Source: Trichoplusia ni (Eukaryota > Arthropoda > Insecta > Lepidoptera > Noctuidae). Taken from it: a stretch of 64,000 nucleotides of DNA. The stretch spans positions 7,316,001-7,380,000 of the forward strand of contig NC_039491.1 in NCBI RefSeq assembly GCF_003590095.1. The letters are read 5' to 3'. Positions 23,301-35,626 of the stretch are shown here, one piece after another. The notes beneath the pieces are model-generated. The model was not told the origin of the DNA. It made no database searches and saw nothing but the letters and a program-made list of their open reading frames with translations. The stretch's first letter is position 1. Every line of letters begins with the position of its first letter. A program made the position numbers and the translations under genes.

Positions 23301-26300
23301 AGTATTTTTCACATTTATGTGTAACTCTAACAGAATTCTAACATTTCAGTGTCTTTTCAGATTTACAGACGCAGGTTATTTTTTGTAATTCTTAGCATCG
23401 TTTATCTACTCAGTCGTACTACGTTGTAATTTAGGAGCACTTTGGTCGTAAAAACAATCGTTTTAAGTACTTAAAGTCTTAAAAGTTAATATAAACTTAA
23501 CAGGTCCCGAAAAAATCCATATCTATATTTCATTGACCACGAAAAGTACACTTTTATGCTCATTGTGGAAGGAAAGTAACAGTTGTTGCGGTGACATCGT
23601 AGACCACATCATCATCCAACAGTAACATAAAATCCGAAAAACTTTCATCTTCTTTCCATTTATTATTTATACTTTACGATGTTATGCATTAACACCAGTT
23701 TTTCTGAACGTTAGCCAAGAAAGCTTTCTCACGAGACTCGCTAAGTTAATAAATAAAACGAAAACAAAGAGAGCGAATTATCTTTAAAGCTCGTTCCATT
23801 TGTTATCCTTCATATTTATTCAAAAACTTCCTTCACACAGATTAATTTTCACAACATTTCCGATTCCATTTTAGGTGAATCAAATTAAAGTGTTCTACGA
23901 TGTCTTTTGTTATTTTGTTGTTCAATCAATTAACATTCGTGTGATGCGAACTGGAATGATCAAATTAGTTAGTTCGTTTAAATGTCAACTAGTTTTTGCT
24001 GAGTCAAAGTTAAAGTTAGTATAGTTAAACTAAACACAGTTTATTACGGCCACATTGGGGGAGCCGCTGCTAAATTCTGAAGTTATTTTATGGCTCGCTT
24101 TATTTATTGGATCACACTTTTTGTTTTGATAAAAGGAGACTCGTATTGTATAGCGTAGTGGACCTACTTTTACTTTATTTAAACATGTGTTAAAAATTCT
24201 CGTTCTTCTGTTTTATAATTCTGAGATCCAGAAGACGACTCTGTTGTTCTACAAGCAAATTCGGTGCCGCAATAATAATTCATCCGGTGAGGAGAATTTA
24301 CGACCTTCGTCGACAATATTTACGACGACCGTCATTCGAAGATCTCTAAGCGGTCACAATATGCTTAGGAAATGAACAATAACGTTTTGTATCTACACCT
24401 CGAAATATTGCCAACTTGTGAAATATAGAAAATTTAACGATTAGACATCGTCATCAGGTGTCGAATCGATTTGTGTTGCTGAAACATTCTATTTTGGTGT
24501 CACCTTTAGAGGTGGCCCGAAATATGCGCACGGAAAATCATAAATTGGTTGACCGAGTCTATGCTTTAAATACGCCTAAGACTGGACTACAAGATACTTT
24601 CGTCAATCGCTAAACTACAGTATGAGAGGGATTCATGTATTTGAAATAATAATGATATACGAAGAGTTAATATGGCTTTAAACGTTACCTTCGTCGGTTT
24701 TGTAGCCAAGCAAATATGTATTTTAAGATCCGACTGTTTGAAAAGCAACTTTAACAATGTTTGAAAGGTCGTGAACTTTGATTAAAATGAAAATCCCTGT
24801 AAAGAGATTCATTTGTTATTATCATGACTTAAACGTACGATAATTTGTAAATTATTATGAGCTGATGTTTTGTTTGAATTGTATCCGAAACTGCAAAATT
24901 ATAATATTTTATCTGTGAAATTATTAATGTACTAGGTATTGGTTGTTCACAAGCTGAATAATGTAAATGGCATGTGTTCAAATCAAAATATATTTTTGGA
25001 ATTAGTGTACTTTTGTAATAGTGAAATGTCGTGTTTGTGCAGATTAATAGTTTTTTTTTTTAAATCGGTAGATACAATCGTTTCTGTTCCTGTTTTCATC
25101 CCACATCATTTTGAATTTATGCTTATATCCTTCCCGTTCCATACCTAACTTATGAAAAGTAACTATCTAATAAACAGCCTGCTACACAACATAAGAAACC
25201 TCGCAAAGTGTAATAATAGATTTTATTAATACTCGTCCTCATATTAATTGCGACCTACTTTGTCATAAACTTTATCGACACCGCTTTTATCGGGACCACA
25301 ATCCGTTCCACGTTTTCATATGTTTTTTTACAATCCGAAAGAGTTTTATTATAGACTGCTGTATTTCGGGTGCTTTACCTTAAATAAATTTAATTAGCTT
25401 GTGAAATCATGGAATTTCGCTTCAAATAATCATCATCTAGTCTGGCTACTTAATGAAAAGAAATAATTTATTTTGTAAATATTGCTATTCATTTCATTAC
25501 TCCTGTCATGTCGTTATTTTTACATGCCTTATTTTTCACTTAAATTGATTTTAGTAGTTCGTTTCATGTAAGTATGATCATTACTAAATTGAGTAGTGAA
25601 TTAATTTTACATGTGAATGAAGTTTTTTTGTCAATTAGTACTGTCCCGCTACTGAGCAATTTTTTTACACTGCCTAGCCGGACCATTATCACATAAACCT
25701 CAAGATTTAATGTGGTTATTATTTTACAAAAGTATCAGTATATATTGTGTCCGTTGTACTTTTAAATCGATGTAGCTGTGGATTTAGCTCAATAATATGC
25801 AATTGAGTGGACTTCCTTGCATTTTACCAAACGTTCATTAAACTAATTAATGCAACGAACAGCGGTCTGTTAACGCTATCCTTTCGTCTATAAATTCGAT
25901 AAACTTCAATTAGTAGGTGCAAGTCTGATAGCATCTTTTATTATTCAATGAGCTCTTTATCATTGTAATGTAGACTTTAGTGGGTTGTTTTAAAGTACAG
26001 TTTGTGTTGTTTCGTCTATAGTGCATGGGACCCTATACGGAACTGAGCACAGCGGCTGTCGAGTAGTCACGCTCAGGAAACCACACTTATCGTAGCAGCG
26101 ATTCATTCATTCTAATATTGTTTTGAATTTAGAAGCTATTGGCTGGTATCATGTTCGCACTAGATAGATATTTCTTGGTGCAAAATATTTTCTACATTTA
26201 TTAGCACTGGGAAGACCGACAAGTATTATTACGGCCATGATTAACTCAATGTCATTCGCTACGTACCTAACTTAAATATGCCTAATCCAATATTGGAATC

Positions 26301-26888
26301 GAAATGTGACTGTCCGACACTTTAAAGGCTGCTACTTATGTTTTTGTGCGATCTTACATTTTCAGTTATAATAACCAAGAAAACCAAATCTACTATAACT
26401 AATATAGTTATTGACATAGAAAAGCAAACACAGAATAACGAATTCTAGGAAACAGTCTTGGCTGGGTGCTACGACTAATACTTATATACATATATTGACT
26501 AAGTTTGTGAGGTACTAATGGAGACTGTTCTTAATTATAATATGTTAAATCACTTTCAAAGTTATTAGCACTTGGCAAGCAACTTGCCGTTTCAGTGCAT
26601 CAATTTGCTGATGCGTAAACTATGTCGTCGTTTATTTACCTGCCAAATATTAAGTACCTCACAAGATATTGAAATCAGTCAAATCAAAAGCACGTTTCTC
26701 CTTATTTTCGACCAAATGAATATCCGACCCACACTTTTCGTGTAGGTGTCTGAAAATGTTTCAAAATGACACGATTCACATTACGCGTAGGTGTCAAAAA
26801 TGTGACCAAGATGTATAGGTCCCTTTATCCTTATTATACAACAAAGCTTTACGATTAGGCACTTACATACCTGTTCACGCATAAAACA
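20375..26888. other. Intergenic DNA, no supported gene
   Basis: AT-rich. It includes repeat family X copy 2 (21016-21077) and a moderately GC-rich patch at about 22235-22320 with TAGCGCTCACG words, possibly regulatory. Frames in this stretch are short and unrecognisable. Confidence 0.5.
21016..21077. repeat. Dispersed repeat family X, copy 2
   Basis: Shares GTGAAAGCAAGATG, then CAGCGTCT, then TTCCACAAC with 7672-7740 in the same order; the spacing between the first two words is 20 bases here against 29 in copy 1. It is a diverged copy of the same element. Confidence 0.45.
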
Positions 26889-27139
26889 CTAGCTGTTGCC
26901 CGCGACTTCTTCCCCATGGGTAGAAGATATAAGTTATACTTTATACCTGCCCTGTTTTTTTCACATTTTCCATTGTATCTTCTCTCCTATTAGTCGCAGC
27001 GTGATGTTTTATAGCCTAAAGCCTTCCTCAATGAATGGTCTATTCAACACAAAAATATTTTTTCAATTTGGGCCAGCAGTTCCTGAGATTAGCGCGTTCA
27101 AACAAACAAACTCTTCAGCTTTATATATTAGTATAGAAT
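26889..27139 (+). repeat. Lepidopteran dispersed repeat (non-LTR 3' end or derivative)
   Basis: Begins CTAGCTGTTGCCCGCGACTT, contains a TATAGCCT and TTCCTCAATGAATGG phrase, then CAGTTCCTGAGATTAGCGCG and CAAACAAACTCTTCAGC, and ends TATATATTAGTATAGA. I recognise this ordered set of phrases from a very common lepidopteran repeat. Several phrases are decayed. The 88-codon open frame across it is an accident of the repeat. Confidence 0.8.
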
Positions 27140-29942
27140 ATAGAATGATAGTTAATATCTAGTATTAAACCTAATTGTATTATCGATAATTAGTTCTTGA
27201 CATAATTCTCAAGGACTAAAGACTTAGGCAAAACATAGTTGTCTAGGTATATCTATATGTAATTAGAGAAACATTTTCATGACACATTTTTTTGAAACCT
27301 GGTCGAAACGTCAACCCTCGTAGGTAAATGCGTTTTCCTTTTTAAAACAAAGGGTTAAATGAATCCTTGTGACTATTGTAAACTCAGTTTACATATACAT
27401 TCAAATAACAGTTAGTCTACTTTAATTTCTAAGAAACGTTTTTATAATTGTTTTAAGAGTTCATTTAGTTTTGTACAAAAATTTAGTTTCTTTTAATTCT
27501 ATGAGTGAACGAGACACGAATAAGATGCAACACATCTTTCTTTAATCGTGCTCTCTGTGAAGCCTTTTTATTCTAATCAATTATAATATAAAATTAGGCA
27601 CGTGCCTTGTAAACTATCAAATTACGATGGTATTTTGATTTTGTCAAAAGCTTATTGTTTTGATTACTTCATAGGGTTTCTTTCCCAACTCTTTGCATAT
27701 AAAAATGAAACCCTATTGCTGAGGATCCACTATCCGCCTGATAACAGTGATAAGTAGAACGTTTATTTTTTTATAGATAATATAAAATAAAGATCGATGT
27801 TAAGCCACGGTTGCCATAAGGCCAACTAATAACTCTTTATCACCTTCGAATACATTGTGAAATATTTCAGACTGGGTTCCAGAAATCAATAGCTGCGTCT
27901 AGATAGGGCTATTCAAATAGATTTATATGAATAGCTTTGACCTAACTTTGTGCCGTTTCCCAGATTCCCGGTTCCCAGAAGCTTTCAGGTTTTCTCCATG
28001 AAAAATACTTTTAGGACCGTCAGAGAAGTGGACAAGCTGGAATTCTTTCGAGCTAAGAATAGCTTCCGAAGGTTCGACGTATCTGATGGCAAATATAGGA
28101 AACGTCAAAAAAGTATTATATTTTTTAACTTAAGGCATTATTCATTCTTTAGTTCATAATATACGTATTGGCATTGTGACACTTAAGACCTCCTTTGAAT
28201 TATCTATACATGAGAACTGCAATCTATATAGATTTTTATCATCTAACAGATAGGTCGTTGATCTTTGAATTCCTCGTAATCAATTTACGATCAGATTGCA
28301 ATCTTAATTGATATGACACACGATATAATATTACATGGAGACATGTCATATGTGATGTAAAGTTATGGTGCGTCAGAGAGCAACCGGCGATTAGTTAATA
28401 TTATAATCCGGTTCACATAATGGATGTTTTACGAGATGACAGCACGACGACGTTTAAAATTAATTACACACGCTCGTAAACTGTTGCGCAGTTTAGCGAC
28501 GAATGAGTACGTGACACGTATGTAGGTATAAGTTATGGCAAAGAGAATCTGTGCGTGAGATTTGTTAGGCTCTACATAATTTACTAGGCTCTAAACCATT
28601 ACTTAGATATTGTTAAGCAACGCCCGTTCTAAACGTAAAAAGTTGAAAGGAGTTGACTTCAGGACTCTCGTCTTCATGACCCCATATTATTCGAAGCAGA
28701 ATTGAACTCGACTCATATTTTAGCTTTCAACCTCCTTGGGGGCTTGCTTGATGCCTGACGCGAACTGATTTGAGTCATTGACATCCGGATCGTTGAGGAC
28801 GTGCCTAGAACGAGAATGATCACAATTCGGAGATTCGGGTCACAGTAGAGTTTAGGCATTCAGGTCATTACTGATTCGAATTGATGGTCGACGGCTTAAA
28901 ATCGATGAGTGAATACGAGCTCATCTCCTTCATCACCTCACCTCTTGCTTGTAAGTGAAGTCACTCACTGAGGTTGTTGGCCAAAAGATTGCGAGATATC
29001 CGTTTAATAGCACCCTTAGCAAGTTCCAAAACTTGAGGTTAGTTTTCGGTCAATAACCCGACGGTGCTGATGGAAACATGTCTAGCAATAAACTGTGATA
29101 AGTGATTGATTGATATTATACCTATTGAGCTAAGTGTACAAGTAACCTTACATTTTGGGTCTTTGAGCGTCCAAAAGTCAATCTTAAGTCAGATAGAGTT
29201 GCGCCCGCCTACGCTCAAGAAAGTACGATCGTCGAGCACGAGATTCGAGGTTACGTAAATTGCTGATAGATTCCACTCAATCCCCGGCGGGCTCTTAGAG
29301 ATTTCTTATAAAGAAGTACCTATTAACTCGCCAGCCAACTCAGCTTAAGTGGCTCATTTGGGGAAAATTGTTTTCAGCCATTTAAGAACACACATAATTA
29401 TATGTAATGTAACATATTATGACTTACTGTGAAAATATGAATAACTTTAGTATATTGAGACTAAACATTGCATTTGTATAAATCATCAATATTCAATATT
29501 GACAAATACGTTATGCATTCTGTAGAAATTGAGAAAACTGTGCAGGTACAAGATAAATATGTAACGACATAAAAACCACGCTTTTCATAGAAATGGCGTA
29601 AGCAGAATGTTTGCTGCAGCAAACGAACGTAAGAAAAAGACGTCTTCAACATAAAAAAACTCGATAAGCATTCAGTTCACGAATGAGGGGTAAGAACGAG
29701 TGGGTCTCCGAGTCAGAATTAAGTATGATTTATTACTTTTATGAGCCAGTGTAGCCTCGAACCTTATTTGCGTGAGTGAGCGGTCTACTTTTACGATGGC
29801 TAGTTCTGACTGATGTTATGCTTTGCTGTCATTCATTCATCACTGAACGGTTACTTTGAAAAGGTGACTCGAATTTGAAGGCTGTTTAGTTCCTACTAGG
29901 AATTTATGTAACAGTGTTTTGTTTCACATCACGTTTATTTTT

Positions 29943-29976
29943 GTGTGGGTGTACTGTTAAGATCATACACCCACGC
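29943..29976. repeat. Short hairpin, 9-bp perfect arms
   Basis: GTGGGTGTA (29945-29953) pairs with TACACCCAC (29966-29974) around a 12-base loop; wobble pairing extends it slightly. The region is non-coding and no element is recognised. Confidence 0.4.
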
Positions 29977-30171
29977 GTTCTGACGACGTTTTCAATCATA
30001 GAGTATTTTTCTTAGTATGTTGTGTTTGTTAGGTAATTTTGAAATCTTTTTCGGCCTGAGACTATTTATGTAAACGCTAGAGAAAATAAAAACAAAGAAT
30101 TAACAAGTGAATCCCGTTATTCTAAGTGATGAAAACAAAATATGGTTTGCCTTTACATAATGTTCCGTTAC

Positions 30172-30251
30172 CCTGGATTGTGACAGGCATCGTGCCTTCG
30201 CGGTAATCATTATGATTAGCAGCACGAAACCCCACGAACGCAATATCCAGG
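30172..30251. repeat. 80-base multi-tier foldback
   Basis: CCTGGAT (30172-30178) pairs with ATCCAGG (30245-30251), continuing through TGTG/CGCA with a small bulge; inside, TCGTGC (30190-30195) pairs with GCACGA (30222-30227); innermost, TAATCAT pairs with ATGATTA (30204-30218). Three nested stems in 80 bases suggest a structured RNA or an imperfect palindrome left by an element. No known RNA family is recognised. Confidence 0.4.
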
Positions 30252-33200
30252 CAATTATGTTTGATAAACCGCTTCTCAATTTTCACCCATTTGCGACTCC
30301 TTAACCAAAACGTTGAAATATTTGATAAATCTTGAAATTCAAATAATTAATTTAAATGGTTATTAATTTCGGTGCAATAGTTAAAAATAATGATTTACAC
30401 AAAAAGTTATAATTAATTAGGTGAATATTTAGTATATTTAACTGAAGCCAACATGCATAGTTGTAGATGTCTTGTAAAAAAATATATTTCTTATAAATTA
30501 AAATTCCATTTTTTTATTACAAAACTTGTGAAGAAACAAAAAAGAGCGAGATTTTAAACGGTATAAAAATAAAACAAAATATAGAAAATAGAAAGACCTC
30601 CGTACAAGTCGCGATTTAGTAGTAGAATTTAATGGTTTTCAATCCCATTTAATGTGTGGGTTCGCATTTACATATTTGGCATTTTCTCTTAATACTTCTA
30701 ACATAATAAAAATCTGTTTTCCTTTTCTTTATAAATACTCGTATTAAATGGCTTATGATACTCATACCATCACAATTCTCTTAATGTGAATTCCATTGCA
30801 GGTGTATTCGTATATCGGACGACATTTTTTTTTCTAAGAAACGTCCGTAAGGAGAACCTATTTTAAGTTACTTATTTTTCCATTTTTCACATTGTCCAAG
30901 TTTCTAAATAAAATTTACTCATTGATAGTTACTACTGTGTGCTAACTGTGGCCAATTTTACTTTAATTGCCTTTCCTGAATTGTTTTGTATGTTTTAACT
31001 TTCCTTTTAGCAGTGGACTGTTCATTTTAGACTTTTATTTGTTTCTCAAGTAGTCTTTTGCTATCTAGAGTTCTCTCTTTTTTAACTTACTTTTTTTAGT
31101 TTCGTAAAATAAGTGGTTGTTGAATTAAATTAGTACGTTTGAATTAGATGCGGAGAAAATATCATGTTATATAAAAAAGTCAAAAGGCCCAAGAATAGAA
31201 ATAATATTTCATTTGTTTTACTAAAAATATTCGTCTGTTTTTTGCCAGTATTTAGGCCTTCAGTTTTCCTAAATATAAAATGTTGTTTTCATTCACCGCT
31301 CACACAAAGATGGAAAGAAAAAAAAATACTTTAGAAATATTATATTTACAAGAGAATTTACCACAACCGTTGTAATTGCAGCCGTCTATCGCTGTCAACG
31401 TAACCCCTGCACTGAGTATTGACATCAGCTGTCAAGTAAACTGAATAACGCGGTAGAATGTTTGAAACAGTTTCAACGCATTTCCAGAGCACGCGAATCT
31501 AGTGATTTATGTCCCAAAAATTGATATTGAGGGAGGTATTTGGCAGTTAGGAAATGACGTGGGCTATATAAATGTAAATTTTACTTAGGATCGTAGACGA
31601 ATTGAAAGTTACTCGGAATACAAATTGAAAGAAGTTGATAGTTTCGTGGGTATTTCAACAGTGCTGAAGTTTAGAAAGTGGCTGTAAGAAAACCGAGACC
31701 TTAGTACGAAAGCTATTGAAAAAATGTTCGTATCGAAGTGTCTAATATTGTGTTACAAACGAAATTCTGGATGAGGATTCTGTGTTTAGTATTATTACGT
31801 CAGAGGTCGGCCTCTATTTTTACTAGGTAAAGGAAAATATTGAAAAAATAAATGAATTCTTATAATGATTCTTGTTGTAAAAATTGTCACGTAGTTATTT
31901 TTAGCTTCTTTGTTTGAAAAATATTTTTCAAAGCTTACAACTAACTAATCTATATATTAAAGAAGTCGCCACGCTGACTGTTACAAAAAGAAAAACTTGC
32001 AAACTATAAGCATTCTGACGGCGATAATACTGTGCCCGAGAGCTTTGAGAACTATATATTGAAATTAAATGTTTCAATTAAAACTTTTCAAGCTCTGGCT
32101 GATATCAGCATAAAAACTTCTTTAGTTATAAGTAAACGATTATAGGATATGGGCTATACTTAGTAGTTAGATAATGTCCCTGATATATTTAAAAAGTTAC
32201 GGTACGGTTTCCCACAAACCTAGTTTAGTGTTGCATATTTGACTAAACATTGACTAATATAAAGCTTATGAGATCATCTTTTACAGCCATTTGTATTGAT
32301 GAAGTATGAGAACGTAATGCGTTACATTTTTGGTAAAACAGATTGGTTTTTTTTTTGGATTTCGATTTCAATTTTGGTGTGGTTCTATGCATAATACTTA
32401 ATACTTAATGTTACGCCTATGACTCTAAAGTTTAGAGTAATACTGATTAAATCGGACAGCGAAAGCGCCTTGAAATATTGCCACCTTTGTGAAAAACTGT
32501 GAGTGAAACTATTCAAAATTTACGATAGAACAAAATACACATGTAAATATTCATAATTGATACTTAATCACTTTTAATACTTGTAGTTTTTAATTAAAAT
32601 ATATAAATAAATATATTTTACGTAAAATTAATATTCACCAATAATGTTGGCTGTTAATTGTTGGATACATCAAATTATTATAAACCAACAATTTACTGGG
32701 AAATCTATCATTAGATACTCAATATCTATGTGTTAATCAATTTCAGAGAGGGTAAATTATAATTTGAGTGCAAAACATAATTATTAGTATTATACCAACA
32801 GTAAAATTATGACTGTATTTAAAACAGCAATTGAATTTGAGAGTCATACTAAAAAGCACTTATATTTAAATAAAAAACCATAGGCATTATAGAATTACTT
32901 TAACTTGTTATCAACTTACTATTTTTGACCTAAATTTAGTTTAGTTTAAAATGAAAACGTAAGATAAAATTACCACTGAAAATTTTTAAAGATGTAAATA
33001 GAGTAAATTGGTTTTCGAATCTTAGGCTTGATTGTATCATCTATTCTGTTCTTAGCTCAGTCATTACTCTACCTAAGATGACTTGCAATGATTATTTTAA
33101 TGTAGATTGATGTTTTCTATCCTACATATTTCAATATTCAACATTTATCTTCTTATATTTACGGCATGATAATTATTCGTCTTCCTTAGTAACTGTCAAC

Positions 33201-35603
33201 AAAATGTTTAACTCTCCTGTCTCGTCAGACGGATAATGGACATGCCGTTAGTAAAATACTTTGTCCCTTGTAATGTTGGTACTTATTCTGACATCTTACG
33301 GCTCTCGCTAACGTATTATTTCCTGGTAACATTATATTAGAGTGTTGCTAACATTTCAGTTGTGTTTAATTCCGGAATTTGTATAAAAACTTCGTTATTC
33401 AGATTTGAAAATGTAGGTGAAGTATTAAGTTATAAAAGTGGTATTTTTTCACACAGTATTAATACGGGAATTTTACACAGAAATACTGTGTGATGAGACA
33501 AATACTAGCAAATCAATTTGAAATACTCTTTTCCAGTAAACCTTTTCACATAACACAATTATTAAAAACCCACCTAAAAATACGTCAATTTTTATTGGTT
33601 GGACATAATCTCGCTATGAAAACATTGTATCTGAATTCAGTCCGATATACATTGTATACTTTAAAGATCCCGCAAATATTTCAAATGAAAAAGCCGGGAA
33701 TACGACACGGTAAACACGCTTCGTGTAATCATTTGTATTTTGTTTATTCATTTGTTTTGATGGAAAGCTGATTTAATTTTTGACGTCGGAAAACGGATAT
33801 TATGTATGTAGGTACTGGCTGTGTTTCGGTAGAACGAACACAAATTTTCTCGTGAAACAATGAGACAAAATAATTTAGTAACTTCATTAGCGTACCCGAG
33901 AGTTTTCTGAACATGGGCCGACATTGGAATGGAAATATGTTTTTACGAATGTTATCACTTTGTTGTGGTAGTTAATGTTTGTTCTTTAAATGAAGATACC
34001 GTGAGCTTCGTTTCTTGCCTACGTCGTTTTACGTTCGTTTGTATGTTCTTTTTAATTTCTAACCTGCAATTTTTCTGCGAGTATCTTGCAGCACTCGAAA
34101 AAAGTAAAGTGTTGATAAATATATTTTTGTAGTACGATAATTACTTTTATAGCGTAAAAAATTAACATGAACACCTCTAGAGAGTAACAATAGTTAGAAC
34201 CGTGTAACATTACCATGTTATTCGATTCGCACATTACCATAATTCTTCATAAGGTAATAAAGCAGTAAATTGTAACATATTTAGCCATTTCCCGTGTCGT
34301 GACTCGACGGCACTATTCATGGCGCCACACTATTCCACAACACAACTCAAACCTGAACAACCCTATTAATGTCAAGGGAACCATTCATCAAGGTCGACTT
34401 TATAACTGTTCGTAAATTTTATCACAATTTGCTTATTTAATGTCATTTAAATCTTTCGGTATTGACTATAAAATTGCGTTTCAAAATGACAATAACAGTC
34501 ATTTGTTTTACGTTCGATAAGCATTGGAATTTTTCAAGTTGGGTCATTTGATATATTATTATCTTTCTTTTTGAGCCGCTATGTGACCCTGATTTAACGA
34601 TCAAGATAAAAAGATTTAATCCTTCACTCATAATCCTACACTGAGCACATATTATACATACATAGTAATTAAAATTGTACATCCTGAGATACAATGAGTT
34701 AAATTAAGCAAAAAGTTTTATTTAATTTCTACTGCAATCAATATTATTATCCTGTATAATATTATAAGCAGTTATTGGCCATGAATAAAACAAAAAAAGA
34801 GAAATCAAATTTCAAATTCAGAATAATTTGTAGGTTCGTATTGTGGACCTAAATTAAACGCCTCGACCGTACAATTATGTGTCCGTCATACGACTACGAT
34901 ACGTCTAATATACATAACGATTATTTTGGCATTAAAATGTGTTTAGTACTACTATTATTTTATTTCGGCCATAAGAAGGTTACTTAACTTGCCACGAGTA
35001 AATTGATGGTTACAAGGAGTCTTAACATTGAGCCCTAATTTTTGTAAGTCGTATTTTCTTTTCGTAAAGTAATGTCAAAATTTTGTTCATCAGACGGTGT
35101 CGTGTCTAACATGATTATATGACTCGACGTTTGTAGACAAACTAGCTAATTAATTCATAATATATTATGACTCGTAGTTTATAAACCTCCTTACACTGTA
35201 ATTTGAATATGATATTTTGGTACAATTAAACCGATACACGTAAGAATTATTATATGAATAGGTTATTATAGGAAATAGGTTTGCTAACTACTTTTTGTCT
35301 AATTGCTAATCGAATAGTCACACTTCGCAGCTTAAAAAAATATTTGGTGTTGTTAAAAGATAACAGATGTAAAAAAGCATGCTGGATTTGACACAAAAAA
35401 AAAACCATAATTAATTTTAAGAAAAAAAATAAGGAAATTTCAAATGGAACCATGAAATTCGATAATTTACTAAAATGAAAAATCGAAAGTACTTAGTGCC
35501 GTACCATCAGCTTTCCATCAATCACAGTTTGCTCAAAATATTTTACGAAATAATCGTCGTGTTCAGAGACTGAGTGTCAATCCGCGGTCGGTACATTCGC
35601 GAA

Positions 35604-35626
35604 GGGAGGGGTGGGGCGAGAGGGGG
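35604..35626 (+). other. Canonical G-quadruplex motif
   Basis: Four G-runs of 3, 4, 4 and 5 separated by loops of 1, 1 and 5 bases: G3-A-G4-T-G4-CGAGA-G5. It stands in strongly AT-rich intergenic DNA, which makes it conspicuous. It could affect replication or transcription locally, or mark a regulatory islet, since the flanks (about 35578-35600) are also CpG-containing. Confidence 0.7.

Larger units (their letters stand above)
27140..35603. other. Intergenic DNA, no supported gene
   Basis: AT-rich and gene-free as far as I can see. A stretch at about 28670-29280 is less AT-rich than its surroundings but shows no long frame; it may be a decayed element. The start at about 31950 (AATCTATATATTAAAG) resembles the edge of an insect LINE. 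Two foldback structures at 29943 and 30172 are listed separately. Confidence 0.45.

Noticed and set aside
32269..32277. TGAGATCAT, the bantam seed region
   Set aside because: Nine bases only, no precursor hairpin.
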